Below are positions 53,519 to 64,000 of a DNA stretch of 64,000 nucleotides, piece by piece. The notes under the pieces are model-generated. The model saw nothing but the letters and a program-made list of their open reading frames with translations. It was not told the origin of the DNA and made no database searches. The stretch's first letter is position 1. Each line of letters starts with the position of its first letter. This DNA is from Dipteris shenzhenensis (lineage: Eukaryota > Polypodiophyta > Polypodiopsida > Gleicheniales): NCBI GenBank assembly GCA_047967505.1, contig CM106541.1; one strand, given 5' to 3'. The translations under genes were made by a program, and so were the position numbers.

Positions 53519-53979
53519 GCCCTGCTCCCTCCCTCATGCCGCCCTGCTGCTGCTGCGCCTCCTGCAGCCCCCCCGGTCGCCTGACTCCTCCCTCCCTCCA
53601 CCGCCTCCCTACTCCTCCTTCCCGCCACCCAGCTCTTCCCATCCTCCGCCCAGCTCCTCCCTCCCGCCGCCCTGCTACGGCTGCACCTCCTACAGCCCCC
53701 CCCGGTCGCTACAGCCCTGCCCGCTCCTTCCCTCCGCCTTTGCTCGCACCTCCCCTCCACCCCTGCTCCCTCCCTCCCCTTCGACGCCGAGCCGCTCTAC
53801 GAGAGCATCCCACCCTATCCATGGATGAGAATTTGACACCACTACAGATTAAGGAGCGACGAGTTCTTCTCCAACAGCGGGATGTTGCCTGCAAGGAGGG
53901 AAAATGGGCCGTGGTCCGAGATGGTAGGTTGTTGACCGGCACCCGGCGGGCTCCCACCCGTACCCCCTAGGGGGACGAG

Positions 53980-54624
53980 GCCTATGAGACTCAAGTTCCC
54001 GAGACCCTAGCTTGCACCATTTGGAGCTGTAATGGTACCTTATGGTCGGACCCAGGGAACTTCTCAAAATCTTACATAGGAGGAGACATAGTCTTTTACA
54101 CAGAGACACACCGGAGCCCAGAGCATCCACTACCCATAGTCAGTGGCTACACATGGGAGTCGGCCTTCAGGGATGAGACGAGGGATACAGAAGGAGTTCG
54201 AGGATCAAGCGGGGTCGCAGTATTGTATAGGTCTCTAGGAGCTGATCACACATACCTATTCTTCACTATCGCCACCCCACGCTTAGCCACACCACACACC
54301 CCACATAGGAAGCATGACACCTACCACGACATACACTTTAATCACAGCCTCTCCCCTGCCTACTCTGGACGCCTAAACAGACTCCTAACCTACATCAATC
54401 ACATACCACTCGTAGAGGACCGTGCTGCCCTGATTAGTCGCACACTCCACGAGGCCGCCCTCCAAATCTTTCCCCACACCACACGGTCCACTAGACCACC
54501 ACCTCTTGGTTATGTACCCTACAACAACTGGTACGATGCGGAGTGCAAGGCTTATCGCCGACAACTCCAACTTGAAACCAGATGTCACCTCCTGAACACA
54601 CCAAACACGGTACGCAAGTACTGA
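53980..54624 (+). pseudogene. LINE-A1 endonuclease with internal deletion, and linker
   Basis: Reads TIWSCNGTLWSDPGNFS, VFYTETHRSPEHPLP and GVRGSSGVAVLYRS, then passes at once to LGADHTYLFFTIATP. The A2 copy at 26.6-27.4 kb has about 500 bp between these points (F-N-A-R-T-G and W-P regions). The linker after it ends with YNNWYDAECKAYRRQL, matching WYDDECREM in the A2 copy. Without the middle motifs it could not cut DNA. Confidence 0.75.
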
Positions 54625-54853
54625 TGTCTCGTACGTCGGAAGAAGCAGGCATTTCTTCGTCGAAATGAGGAGAAGTTGCTGAACATCTTGTATAGCAAAC
54701 TCTAAAGACTTTTGGCAGAGATTCCTTGAGCATCGGTCTCCATCACCCCTCACCGACACGAGTGTTTGGCACACGTATGCACGCCATCTTTATGATGTCC
54801 CACATCAGCCTACTCCAGATCTCATACACACACCTCGCCCCACCACTTGCACG

Positions 54854-55806
54854 TTGTTTACTAGAGGGGGAGTCAAGGATGCGACATTGGAACTAGACAA
54901 TGGCCGAGCTAAGGATCACGAGGGGCTATGCACTGAGTTTATCGCATATGGGATCGACACGTTAGCCCCGATCCTAGCAAAGCTATTCAATGATGCTGTT
55001 TGCCTTGGCTTCCCGTGCACTTGGACACTCAACACCATCACCCCCATCCACAAGGCAAGGGATCCCATGGACCCTAGTAACTACAGGACTATCATGATTG
55101 GACATGTGATAGGCTGGTTTCAGGCGAAACCATGGGACTTTGGATCACATACTCATACTCAATAGTGTCATTGAGGAGGCAAAATCATAGAAGGAGAGGG
55201 TATATTACTGCTTTGTGGATTTTCGCAAAGCCTTTGACACGGTACCTCGAGCTCATCTCATCACATGCCTACAGACACTCGGATTTGATCAAGAGATCAT
55301 CTGGGCAGTCATGGCACTTTATGAGAGTCTCAAGCCGAGTTCATACAAGCGCACGTTGGACAGATGAGATTTTGAGTACCATAGGGATCAAACAGGGTTG
55401 CCCCTTATCACCAACCCTGTTTGCCCTCTACATTGATGAGCTTGAGGCTTTCATGGGGGCTTCCAGAGGGACCAGTTGCTCACTTGCCGAGATCATCATC
55501 AGGATCCTACTTTATGCAGATGACGTGGCACTCATGTCGTCCACACCCGAGGGGCTCCAGCGACACCTACATGCACTGCAAGCTTTTTGTTTATCCCATG
55601 ATTTGAAGGTCAACCTTAGCAAGACCAAGGTCATGATCGTTAACACCTCTCGAGGAAACGTGCAGCGGAAGCAGTTTACTTTTACTTTCGGTGGGTCACC
55701 AGTTGAGATCGTATCCTCATACACTTACTTGGGGGTCATCTTCTCCAGCCCGATCTTCACAATGAGACCAGCGATGCAGGCCAGATTGAGTAGGGGGCTC
55801 GGCTAG
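54854..55806 (+). pseudogene. LINE-A1 reverse transcriptase
   Basis: Pieces 54854-55130 (GRAKDHEGLCTEFIAYG, ITPIHKARDPMDPSNYRTIMI) and 55132-55806 in another frame. F-R-K-A-F-D-T-V-P appears near 55222 in a third frame. GIKQGCPLSPTLFALYIDE, LLYADDVALMSS with YADD at 55513-55524, VNLSKTKVMIVNTS and FTFGGSPVEIVSSYTYLG are intact. The motif set fits a non-L1 LINE clade with short spacing between palm and thumb; I cannot place the clade by eye. Confidence 0.85.
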
Positions 55807-55868
55807 AGAGACAGTGCTTCCACTCCCACTTTCAGGACCCTCAAACCAAGGCTCTTCTCTTCGACTCC

Positions 55869-56720
55869 TTGGTCCGACCAGCCAGTATGTATGGTAGCCC
55901 TTGTTGGGGACCTGACATTTCAGAGATAGAGTGGACACGGGTGAAGCACCTGCAAATCCTCATGCTCTCACGGATGATCCAGGTGAATCCATCTGTACCA
56001 CATCACATCATTCACGCCGAGTTTGGTGCTTCTCTACTGCAACTAGATGCAGCCTTTCATACCATCACATATCTACACCGGGTTGGATCATATGGGGACT
56101 GCACATCAGGGAGACACAGGTTGCCATGGTTGGCTCTCGATTCCTCCATGAGGTTGGCAGCAGAGGGAGACGAGCAATGCTTGTATGCACGGACTCACAG
56201 ATGGTTTGTGAGACTAGGATTTCATATCGATAGGATACCTCCTTTTCAGTACAGTTTAGATGCCCCTCCGGTACTCCCACCCACCATCCCGATCGGGCCC
56301 CACACCAACCAGGTCATTCGAAAGGATCTCCTGCAGCTACACACCTTCACGATCTGGTTGGAGCCGAGGGAGCTCCCAGTGAAGCTGAGTTTCTACAGAG
56401 ATTATTGTCTTTGTATTTCGGAGGAGGGATTCATCACACCACCGGGGTACACTGAGCTTCATATGCCTCACTCACTACGGATCTCCATTGGACAGTTTCA
56501 AGTATCATCACACCGCCTCCGCATAGAGAGTGGCAGAGCAAAGGGGATCCCCAGGGAGCATCGCATATGCATATTGTGCGACTGTCAGGAGGTTGAGTCG
56601 GAGGAGCATTTTATTTTCAAGTGCCCAGTGTACTACGAGATCCGAGGTTGCTACCACTGCCTCTTCAGAGACGGCTCCGAGCTCCTTTCCAAATTCCTCG
56701 CCTACCCATATCAGAGATGA
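55869..56720 (+). pseudogene. LINE-A1 ORF2 C-terminal domain
   Basis: 283 open residues with MYGSPCWGPDISEIEW, MLSRMIQVNPSVPHHII, IDRIPPFQYSLDAPP and the finger CILCDCQEVESEEHFIFKC with all ligands present. Stop at 56718-56720 inside a block that is open in the copy at 48.1-49.1 kb; homologous sequence continues to about 57090. Confidence 0.85.
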
Positions 56721-57297
56721 CTCGCGGCATTCATTCACGAGGAGGTCCAACACAGAGAGTACTTTCTTAGGCGACGGGGCTTGGCCACATCATCAGATAC
56801 TTCCCCAAGCAGGATCACAGAGTTCTTCCTATCGAGTGACATTAATTGTCCAGTGTCTAGCCGCAAACGTGACAAAGACCCCGACCCGACGACCGCAACA
56901 CGACACACGAGACATTGAGGGGACACACAGATCACTCTAGGGGACCTCCAGTCATTGTTTAGACCCGGGATACGTCCCACGGGAGTCATGGTAGCTCTGG
57001 TCTTACATCGAGCCTCCTCCAGGAGACCGAGACGCACAGGACCCCTTGACGGAGACGCCAGCGTCCCATCACCAGCTATGCACCAGCTTGGGTGACATGA
57101 CATACGGAGGATTCCGCTCCGCTACAATCTTTTTTCTTTTCATTGTCATACCCAGATGTATTCGATTATGTATGATCAGATTTAGGATTCAACACGAGTG
57201 ATGATGCTCGTTTCACTAGCTCCACCCTTACTGTGATTTGTATCAAGTTTTCTTTCAGTCTCATAGACCCATCGGCCTTCCGAAGACTCTAATAAAA

Positions 57298-57298
<1 letters not shown>

Positions 57299-57345
<47 letters not shown>
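57299..57345. repeat. (CT)n microsatellite, LINE-A1 tail
   Basis: About 23 CT units with one TCC interruption, directly after CTAATAAAAT. Sequence of the next LINE-A copy follows without a gap. Confidence 0.95.
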
Positions 57346-57347
<2 letters not shown>

Positions 57348-59005
57348 TGACGAGATCACTTCTTTTGTCGATCGACTAGGCGGAGAGGGTTGCTCTTGGC
57401 TAACCCGATGGTGCAGATATCGTTGTATGCCGATGACATAGTCCTCATATCATCCTTAGCAAGAGGGCTGCAGAGACATCTAGAGGCTCTAGAGGTGTTC
57501 TGTAGGGAGAGAGATTTGACAGTCAACCTTGGGAAGACCAAGGTTATGATCTTCAACACCTCGCGAGCAGCGTCCCATCATTCATTTCCAGGACCTCCCG
57601 ACGAAGGGCTAGCTCTTTGACATGCTGGTGAGACTGACTACCATGTACGCAGCACCTTTTTAGGGGAGTGATCAGCGAGACGGAGTGGAAGAGATTAGAG
57701 AGATAGCAAGTGACCATGGGATCAAGGATGATTCGGAGTAAGCCCTCAGTCCCCCATCAGATTATACAGGCAGAGTTCGCCATGACCCCTCTCCAGGTTG
57801 ATGCTATCTTCCAGACAATGGCATTCCTCCACACAATTTGGAGCCTATCCTAGGGAAGACTACCTAGGTTAGCACTTGAATCCTCCATGCGACTAGCAGA
57901 GAGTGGTGTTGATACGGCATGGTACGCACGGATATCCACATGGTTTGGTAGTCACGGCATTCAGATGGACAAACTTCCCCCCTTTCAGTACAGCCAAGAC
58001 ACACCACCCGAGATGATCCCACGAGACGAGATAAACCGTACCATACGATTGGACCTCCTCCAGCTCCACACATCTAGGGCTTGGGGAGGAGAGGATCTCT
58101 CCACCAAGCTCTTGTTCTACCATGATCACTTCCTGAGGGTCTTAGAGCATGGTCTTGTCATCAGACCTCAATATCTTGAGGATAGGAGAGTTTCACATGC
58201 ACTAAGGATCGCCATTGGTCAGATACGAGTCTCATCACATCAGCTACGGATTGAGACAGGGAGAGTTGCAAGCATACCCAGAGAGCAAAGGACTTGCACA
58301 CTATGCCAGATGGGGGAGATCGAGACGGAGGAGCATTTTCTATGTGTCTGTTCGGTCTACTATGAGATCAGAGGATGATATCACTGTCTCTTTCAGGAGG
58401 GGAATGGATTTGGTCCACTCACACGGTTGATACATTTTCATGATCAGGATTGTGTTGGGCTCTACTTGCTTGAGGTGCGCCGACAAAGAGACACACTGAT
58501 GCAACGGACCAGAGAGCAGCATGGACTAAAGCCACAGGTCACCATCGAAAGATCACACACTTTTGTCACAAATTTCTATGCATCGGAGTCAGCTGCCACT
58601 GTAGCTTAGGGAGAGGAGCTTGATGAGATGAGAGCATCATGGGTCCACCAAGATGCGGTCAGACGAGTGACACACTCTTCACGTAAGACATGGAGAGAGC
58701 CCAGAGTACGCACGATCCAAGTCCAGCCTATCTTCTCCCTTCTCAGAGGTGACCACCAGAGACGAGGCATCACGCTTGACGTAGCCCACTGGATCCAAAG
58801 ATCAAGTAGACCACACCCTCCCCCACATCGCGAGATAGCTCGACAAACACAGATATGAGAGCTTGTCACATCTCATCAGAGTGCCACCAAGTTACCTGGA
58901 TATATGGAACCTGAGCACGTACTAGGAGAGCTAGCCCTGAGCGCCTAACACGCTTATTACTTTGCTACTCTTTGTCAGACAGTGGGCCACATCACGGAGA
59001 CTACA
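57346..59005 (+). mobile_element. LINE-A (A2) copy, 5'-truncated inside RT
   Basis: Begins at IDEITSFVDRLGG, passes YADD (57426-57437) and VNLGKTKVMIFNTS, has a short deletion near 57572, then the C-terminal domain (57887-58378: MDKLPPFQYSQDTPP, RDEINRTIRLDLLQLHT, SHALRIAIGQIRVSSHQLRIE, finger CTLCQMGEIETEEHFLCVC) and the 3' region with CATCTCATCAGAGTGCCACC. It ends without hairpin or tail where new RT sequence starts. Confidence 0.8.
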
Positions 59006-60239
59006 GAGGAGGACAAGTAATTGTACCAATACACAAAGCTGGAGACCCCATGGATACTAGGACGTATAACACCCCCATTGGCCAAGATTTATGGATCAGT
59101 ACTCAATAGGGAGATCGGCAGTCATACAAAGGCTTGGGTCCAAAGATAGCATTCCACTCTAGATCACATCTTCACTTTGGGTGAAGTCCAGACATCAGAA
59201 AGTCTACGCTTGATTTGTAGACTTTCAGAAGGCATTCGACACGGTCCCATGATCCCTCATGATCAGGAGACTACAGGAGATGCAGATTCCAAAGACTTTG
59301 ATTTGGCATGCGATGAGTCTATATGAGTGCGTTAGAGGGAGAGTTCGTGCCCCAGGTGGTTTATCGGATTGGGTCGAGAGCACGATCGGGGTGAAGCAGG
59401 GCTGCCCCCTCTCACCGACTCTTTTTGGACTCTACATTGATGAGATCACATCCTTCATAGACTGCCTAGAGGGTCGAGTGGGAGCAATCTCCGCAGGATC
59501 TATATTCACGATAACTCGGGCAACCAGGGCACGATTTACATAGGGGAAAAGTGCTTTAACCTGACTAGAGAGACAATGCTTCCAGGCACATTTTCAGGAT
59601 CCACTGACGAAGGGCTAGCTCTTCGACACTCTAGTGCCATATGCAACACCCTTCTAGGGATGTGACCTCCCGATGACAGAGCAAGGAGATTTGAGCGGCT
59701 ACATGTGACCATGGGATCTAGGATGATTCAGAGTGAGCCCTCAGTCCCACATGAGATAGTTCAAGCAGAGTTCGCCATGATACCTCTCCAGGCCAATGAG
59801 ATCTTTCAAACAATGGCATTCATCCACGGAGTTTGGGACGTACCTCGCTGGAGACTACCGAGGCTGGCCCTAGAGTCATCCAGACGACTAGCAGAGAGCG
59901 TAGTAGACACGTGGTTTGCCGGGCATCGTATCCAGATGGACAGACTTCCCCTTTTTCGGTACACCATGGACGCACCACCTGAGTCAATTCCACATGATGA
60001 GATCAACGGTATCATATGGTTAGATCTCCTTCCAACTCCATACATCTTGGATTTGTTTGGGGGGGGGGGGGGGGGGGGGGGGATTCAGTTCTATTGCGAC
60101 CACTTCCTAAGAGTATCGAAGGAGGGATTCATCATCAGACCCTAGTACCTCGAGGACAAAGGAGTCTCACATGCACTGAGAATCGCCAATGGACAGATGC
60201 GGGTTTCGTCCCATCAGCTAAGGATCAAAGCGGGGAGAG
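59006..60239 (+). mobile_element. LINE-A (A2) partial copy lacking YADD
   Basis: Starts inside RT (VPIHKAGDPMDTRTYN), includes a degenerate FRRHSTR, GVKQGCPLSPTLFGLYIDE (open piece 59259-59543), then jumps from GRVGAI to AGSIFTITRATRA, deleting the YADD block. The C-terminal domain follows (59705-60145) with a 24-base G run. It stops before the finger and joins the next copy at 60239. Confidence 0.75.
60059..60082. repeat. 24-base G homopolymer
   Basis: Lies in the ORF2 C-terminal region where related copies have short G-rich text such as GGGGAGG or GGGGGGGG. Probably slippage growth; also able to form G-quadruplexes. Assembly error is possible. Confidence 0.9.
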
Positions 60240-61562
60240 ATTATGATCTTCAATACAACCCGAGCAGTGCTCCACCGAAATAGTTTCATTTACCGAGGGC
60301 AGCCAGTGAAGATAGTCTGGTCTTACACGTATCTAGGGGCAATGTTCATTGCGCCAATCTTCACGATGACCCACGCCACCAGAGCACAACTCACACGAGG
60401 GCAGGGTGCCTTAGCCCGACTAGGAAGACAGTGTTTCCAAGCGCACTTCCAAGATCCACCGGCGAAGGGCTGGCTTTTCGATACTCTTGTGAGACCGATT
60501 GCCATTTGGGGGAGTGATCTTTTAGCGACAAACTAGGCAGAGTTTGCCATACAGGTGGATGCCATCTTTTAGCCAGTGACATTCCTCCACAGAGTCTGGG
60601 CCCTACCCCAATGGAGACTACCGAGGCTAGCACTAGAGTCATCCAGGCGATTGGCAAAGAGTGGTACTGACACACCATGGTATGTGCATGTGTCCACATG
60701 GTTTGATAGCCACGACATTCAAATGGACACGTCATTCAGATGGACAGGCTCTCTCCCTTTCAGTACAACATGGATGTGCCACCCGAGCTGATCCCACACG
60801 ACGAGATCAACCGTATCATACAGTTGGACCTCCTCCAACTCCATACATCTCGAACTTGGGAGGGGGGCCGGGAGCTCCCTACCAAAATCTTGTTCTACCA
60901 TGATCACTTTATGAAGGTATCAGAGCATGGGCTTGTTATCAGACCCCAGTACCTTGAGGATAGGAGAGTCTCACATGCACTAAGGATTGCCATCAGACAG
61001 ATACGCGTCTCGTCCCACCAGCTAAGGATTGAAGCAAGGAGAGCTGCAGGCATACCTAGAGAGCAGCGGATCTGCAAACTTTGCACGATGGGAGAAATCG
61101 AGACAAAGGAGCATTTTATGTGTGTATGCTCGGTATACTATGAGATATGAGGACGGTATCACTATCTCTTTCAAGACGGGCATGGCTTTGGGCTGCTCAC
61201 ACGACTCATCCACTTCCCCGACCAAGTTTGCGTTGGCCCCTACTTGATTGAGATACGGCGATATAGGAACACACTAGTGTGGCAGACCAGGGAGCAGCTA
61301 GAGACAACGCCACATGACACTGAGCCTGACCGAGCACAGACAAGCTTCACCGACTTCTACACATCCGAGCCATTCCCGGGTGAGATTGAGATGGAGGAGC
61401 TAGAGGACACGAGAGCAATGTGGATCCGCAATGGGAGTCGCCACGATGCTGTCAAGCGAGGCACACAAAGACCGCATACTGCACAAGGAGCGACCAAAGC
61501 ATGTACGATCAAGGTTCAATCTACCTCATCCTTCCTCAAAGGGGACTGCCAGTGACAAGGCA
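60240..61562 (+). mobile_element. LINE-A (A2) partial copy from RT thumb to 3' region
   Basis: Starts at MIFNTTRAVLHRN, continues VWSYTYLGAMF, ARLGRQCFQAHFQDPP and the C-terminal domain (60740-61150 open: MDRLSPFQYNMDVPP, HDEINRIIQLDLLQLHT, finger CKLCTMGEIETKEHFMCVC), and the acidic tail region (61244-61555). It ends at CAAGGCATCACTCTC and is joined to an RT start. A local duplication of CATTCARATGGACA occurs at 60716-60745. Confidence 0.78.
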
Positions 61563-63620
61563 TCACTCTCATGATTGGCCACACGCTAGCTAAGATCTAT
61601 GGATTGATACTAGAGAGGGAGATCGGCAGCCATACAGAGGCACATGGGCAGTGCACTCTAGGGCAGGCAGGTTTCCGAAGACAACACTCCACTCTCGACC
61701 ACATCATCACCTTGAGGGCTATCATTGAGGAGGCGAGGTCGAGACGCCAGAAAGTCTATGCTTGTTTTGTAGACTTTCGGAAGGCCTTCGACACCGCAAT
61801 CCCGCATGATCAGGAGACTACAGGATATGCAGATTCCAGAGGTTCTAATATGGAGAGTGGTGACCCTATACGAACCCGTTAGAGGGAGAGTTCCTGTCCC
61901 AGGAGGCCTATCAGACTGGGTTGAGAGCACGATCGGAGTGAAGCAAGGATGCCCTCTCTCACCGACTCTCTTCAAGCTCTACATTGATGAGATTACATAT
62001 TTCATAGGCCGCCTAGGAGGCGAGGGAGCACGACTAGCAGACTTGATGATACATATTCTACTATAAGCAGATGACATAGTCCTCCTGTCATCTTTGACAA
62101 AGGGGGGAGTACAGAGACATCTAGATGCCCTAGAGGTGTTCTGCAGAGAGAGAGAGACTTGATGGTTAACCTTGGGAAGACCAAGGTCATGATCTTCAAC
62201 ACCTCTTACACAATGCTTCACCGACATAGTTTTACATACCAGAGTTAGCCAGTGGAGATTGTGCAGTCCTACACATACTTGGGTACAGTTTTCACAAGGC
62301 CGGTTTTCACGATGACCCACGCAGCCAGAGCACGACTCACACGAGGGCAAGATGCCTTGGCCCGACTAGAGCAACAGTGCTTTCAGGCGCACTTCCAGGA
62401 TCCACCGGCGAAGTGTTGGCTTTTCGACACTATAGTGAGACCGACCGCCATGTATGCAGCACCTTTTTGGGAGTGTGATATTTCAGCCGCAGATTGGAAA
62501 AGATTCGAGCAGCTACAGGTGATTCTGGGCTCCAGGATGATTTGGAGTAAGCCCTCGGTCCCCCATCAGATTATACAGGTAGAGTTTGCCATGACCCCTC
62601 TCCAGGTTGATGCCATTTTTCAGACAGTGACTTTCCTCCACAGAGTTTGGGACCTGCCTCGCGAGAGACTTTCGAGGCTGGCACAGAGTCCTCCATACGA
62701 CTATCTGAGAGTGGGGCAGGTACAACATGGTTTGCACGCATCACCGCATGGTTTGCCAATCATGACATTCAGATGGATCAGCTTACCCCGTTTCAGAGTA
62801 GCATGGATGCACCGCCCAAGTCGATCCCACAAGATGAGATTAACCGCATCCTACGGTTAGATCTCCTCCAACTCCACACATCTCGCAATAGGGGGGGGGA
62901 CCGGGAGTTCCCCACCAAGACCCAGCTCTACTATGACCACTTTCTGAGAGTCTCGGAAGATGAACTCATCATCAGACCTCAGTATCTTGAGGACAGAGGA
63001 GCCTCACACACTCTGAGGATTGCCATCGAACAGATACGGGTCTCGTCCCATCAACTGAAAGTCGAGATAGGGAGAGCTGCACGCATACCCAGAGAGCAGT
63101 GGTGGACTTGTAGGTTGTGCACGATGGGGGCAGTCGAGAGAGAGGAGCACTTTCTCTGTGTCTACCCTATGAGATCCAAGGGCGCTACCACTGCCTTTTT
63201 CAGGAGGGGCACGGCTTTGGCCCACTCTCACGACTGATCCACTTCCAAGACCAGGTCTGTGTTGGGCTCTACCTAATGGAGATGCGACGACACAGGGAGA
63301 TACTACTATGACATATCAGAGAGCAGGAGGATGGGACCACCGCACCACAGGGTACCGAGGTAGACTGAGCGCAGAGACAAGTCACGGATTTCTATGCATT
63401 TGACTCAGCCCCAGGGCACTCTAGGATAGAGGAGGAGCTAGCCGACATGAGAGAGATATGGATCAATGGAGGGAGCCGACACATCACTACCAAACGAGGG
63501 GCACAAAGATCGTACATGACACGACAAGCGACCAAAGCGCACACGATCGAGGTTCGACCTATTTCAGCTCTCCTTAGGGGAGATCGACCAAGGAGAGGCA
63601 TCACCCTTGACATCATAGTT
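61563..63620 (+). mobile_element. LINE-A (A2) partial copy from RT fingers to 3' region
   Basis: RT start is well kept (61571-61800: IGHTLAKIYGLILEREI, GQAGFRRQHSTLDHIITL, YACFVDFRKAFDT), then a frameshift near 61800, GVKQGCPLSPTLFKLYIDE (61937), and the palm motif with its Tyr codon changed to TAA (62063-62065), leaving ADD. The thumb and C-terminal domain follow (62252-63237) with finger CRLCTMGAVEREEHFLCV. It ends near GGCATCACCCTTGAC with no hairpin or tail. Confidence 0.8.
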
Positions 63621-63623
63621 ACA

Positions 63624-63790
63624 CTGAAACGCATTTCAGAGCCCAACCAGGCCTGAAATGCCGTTTCAGGGAAGCCTACATCCTGAAATGCGTTTCAGGG
63701 TCTGAAACGTTTCAAGACCCTGAAACGGCTGGCTGAAACGTTTCAGCCAGTCTGAAACGCATTTCAGGACATAGAAACGGCCTATTTCAG
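63624..63790. repeat. Cluster of TGAAACG/CGTTTCA palindromes
   Basis: At least five short inverted repeats plus two further partial ones in about 165 bp: 63624-63639, 63653-63669, 63683-63698, 63702-63714, 63729-63750 (a perfect 22-bp palindrome centred on AACGTT) and 63752-63767, with degenerate arms near 63720 and 63773-63789. Arms are CTGAAAYG and CRTTTCAG. No coding content. Confidence 0.85.
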
Positions 63791-64000
63791 ACAACAAAGT
63801 GTCTAGGGTCTCCAAATGTTGCGAAAATCCACCGCCAGCCCGATTTTGGTCATTTTGATTTCGATTTTGACCTCCTGTGCAATGTTTCACTCCTTCCATT
63901 CCTTCAGCCTCATACTCTCTCCATCCTCAAGGTTTTCCAGCCCTCCTTGAGCCCCATTCACTCCTTTGCACTCCTTTCTCTCCTGCAAGATGCTTCAGCC
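63791..64000. other. No recognisable feature
   Basis: T/C-rich sequence to the window end. No domain or known repeat recognised. Confidence 0.4.

Larger units (their letters stand above)
53517..57345 (+). mobile_element. LINE-A (A1) long copy, endonuclease deleted internally
   Basis: Starts right after (CT)n with a GC-rich, CT-rich 5' part (53517-53820). Then the CTD end of ORF1 (53821-53970: DENLTPLQIKERR...CKEGKWAVVRDGRLL), an endonuclease start (IWSCNGTLWSDPG), an internal deletion at about 54228, RT (54854-55806), C-terminal domain (55869-56720), 3' region, hairpin (57265-57278) and (CT)n (57299-57345). The longest A1 copy here, but rearranged. Confidence 0.82.

Noticed and set aside
63666-63899. 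Minus-strand 77-codon frame over the palindrome cluster
   Set aside because: Its repeats of F-Q-x-L come from the palindromes themselves; no start context or homology.

Overview
The window comes from a eukaryotic nuclear genome, almost certainly a land plant. It carries a Ty1/copia element with an initiator-methionine tRNA primer site, a chromodomain-bearing Ty3/gypsy element, and plant-type L1 LINEs with a zinc-knuckle ORF1 and a C-terminal zf-RVT-like finger. The density and age of the elements and the lack of any recognisable host gene would suit a large, repeat-rich non-seed-plant genome such as a fern; this is inference, not something the sequence proves. I found no convincing host protein gene, rRNA, tRNA or CRISPR array. 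Nearly every open frame that can be explained belongs to a retroelement, and most are broken.

Layout. 1-7.9 kb: a copia RT scrap joined to a LINE-A 3' end, interrupted by a complete minus-strand L1-type element (LINE-C, 814-7657) with an 11-12 bp target duplication. 7.9-11.7 kb: microsatellites, LINE tails and a minus-strand gypsy chromodomain fragment. 11.67-18.17 kb: a copia element with three 201-bp LTRs, two of them tandem at the 5' end, enclosed by one 5-bp target duplication. 18.2-24.9 kb: relic DNA with a LINE-C-like endonuclease fragment, two local tandem duplications and a small internally deleted copia element with ~125-bp LTRs in a TAACC-rich tract. 24.9-30.1 kb: LINE-A copies, one lacking its whole RT. 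30.1-46.7 kb: LINE-B (L1-type) copies, full-length and truncated, each next to (GT)n and mixed with LINE-A pieces. 46.7-52.9 kb: a minus-strand gypsy element split by a LINE-A insertion. 53-63.6 kb: head-to-tail LINE-A copies and chimeric pieces. 63.6-63.8 kb: a cluster of short palindromes.

How the parts interact. Two LINE systems seem linked through simple repeats. LINE-A and relatives end in a conserved small hairpin followed by (CT)n, (GT)n or (TTTC)n instead of poly(A), so each insertion lays down a microsatellite. LINE-B copies end in poly(A), and every copy whose ends can be seen lies between (GT)n tracts, some of which are LINE-A tails. The LINE-B 5' leaders and the copia leader share dense CCGTAC-type motifs. 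LINE-A carries an ORF1 of the coiled-coil/RRM/CTD type, and one copy is ORF1-only with a proper LINE-A 3' end. The family names LINE-A (subfamilies A1, A2), B, C and D are local labels used only here.
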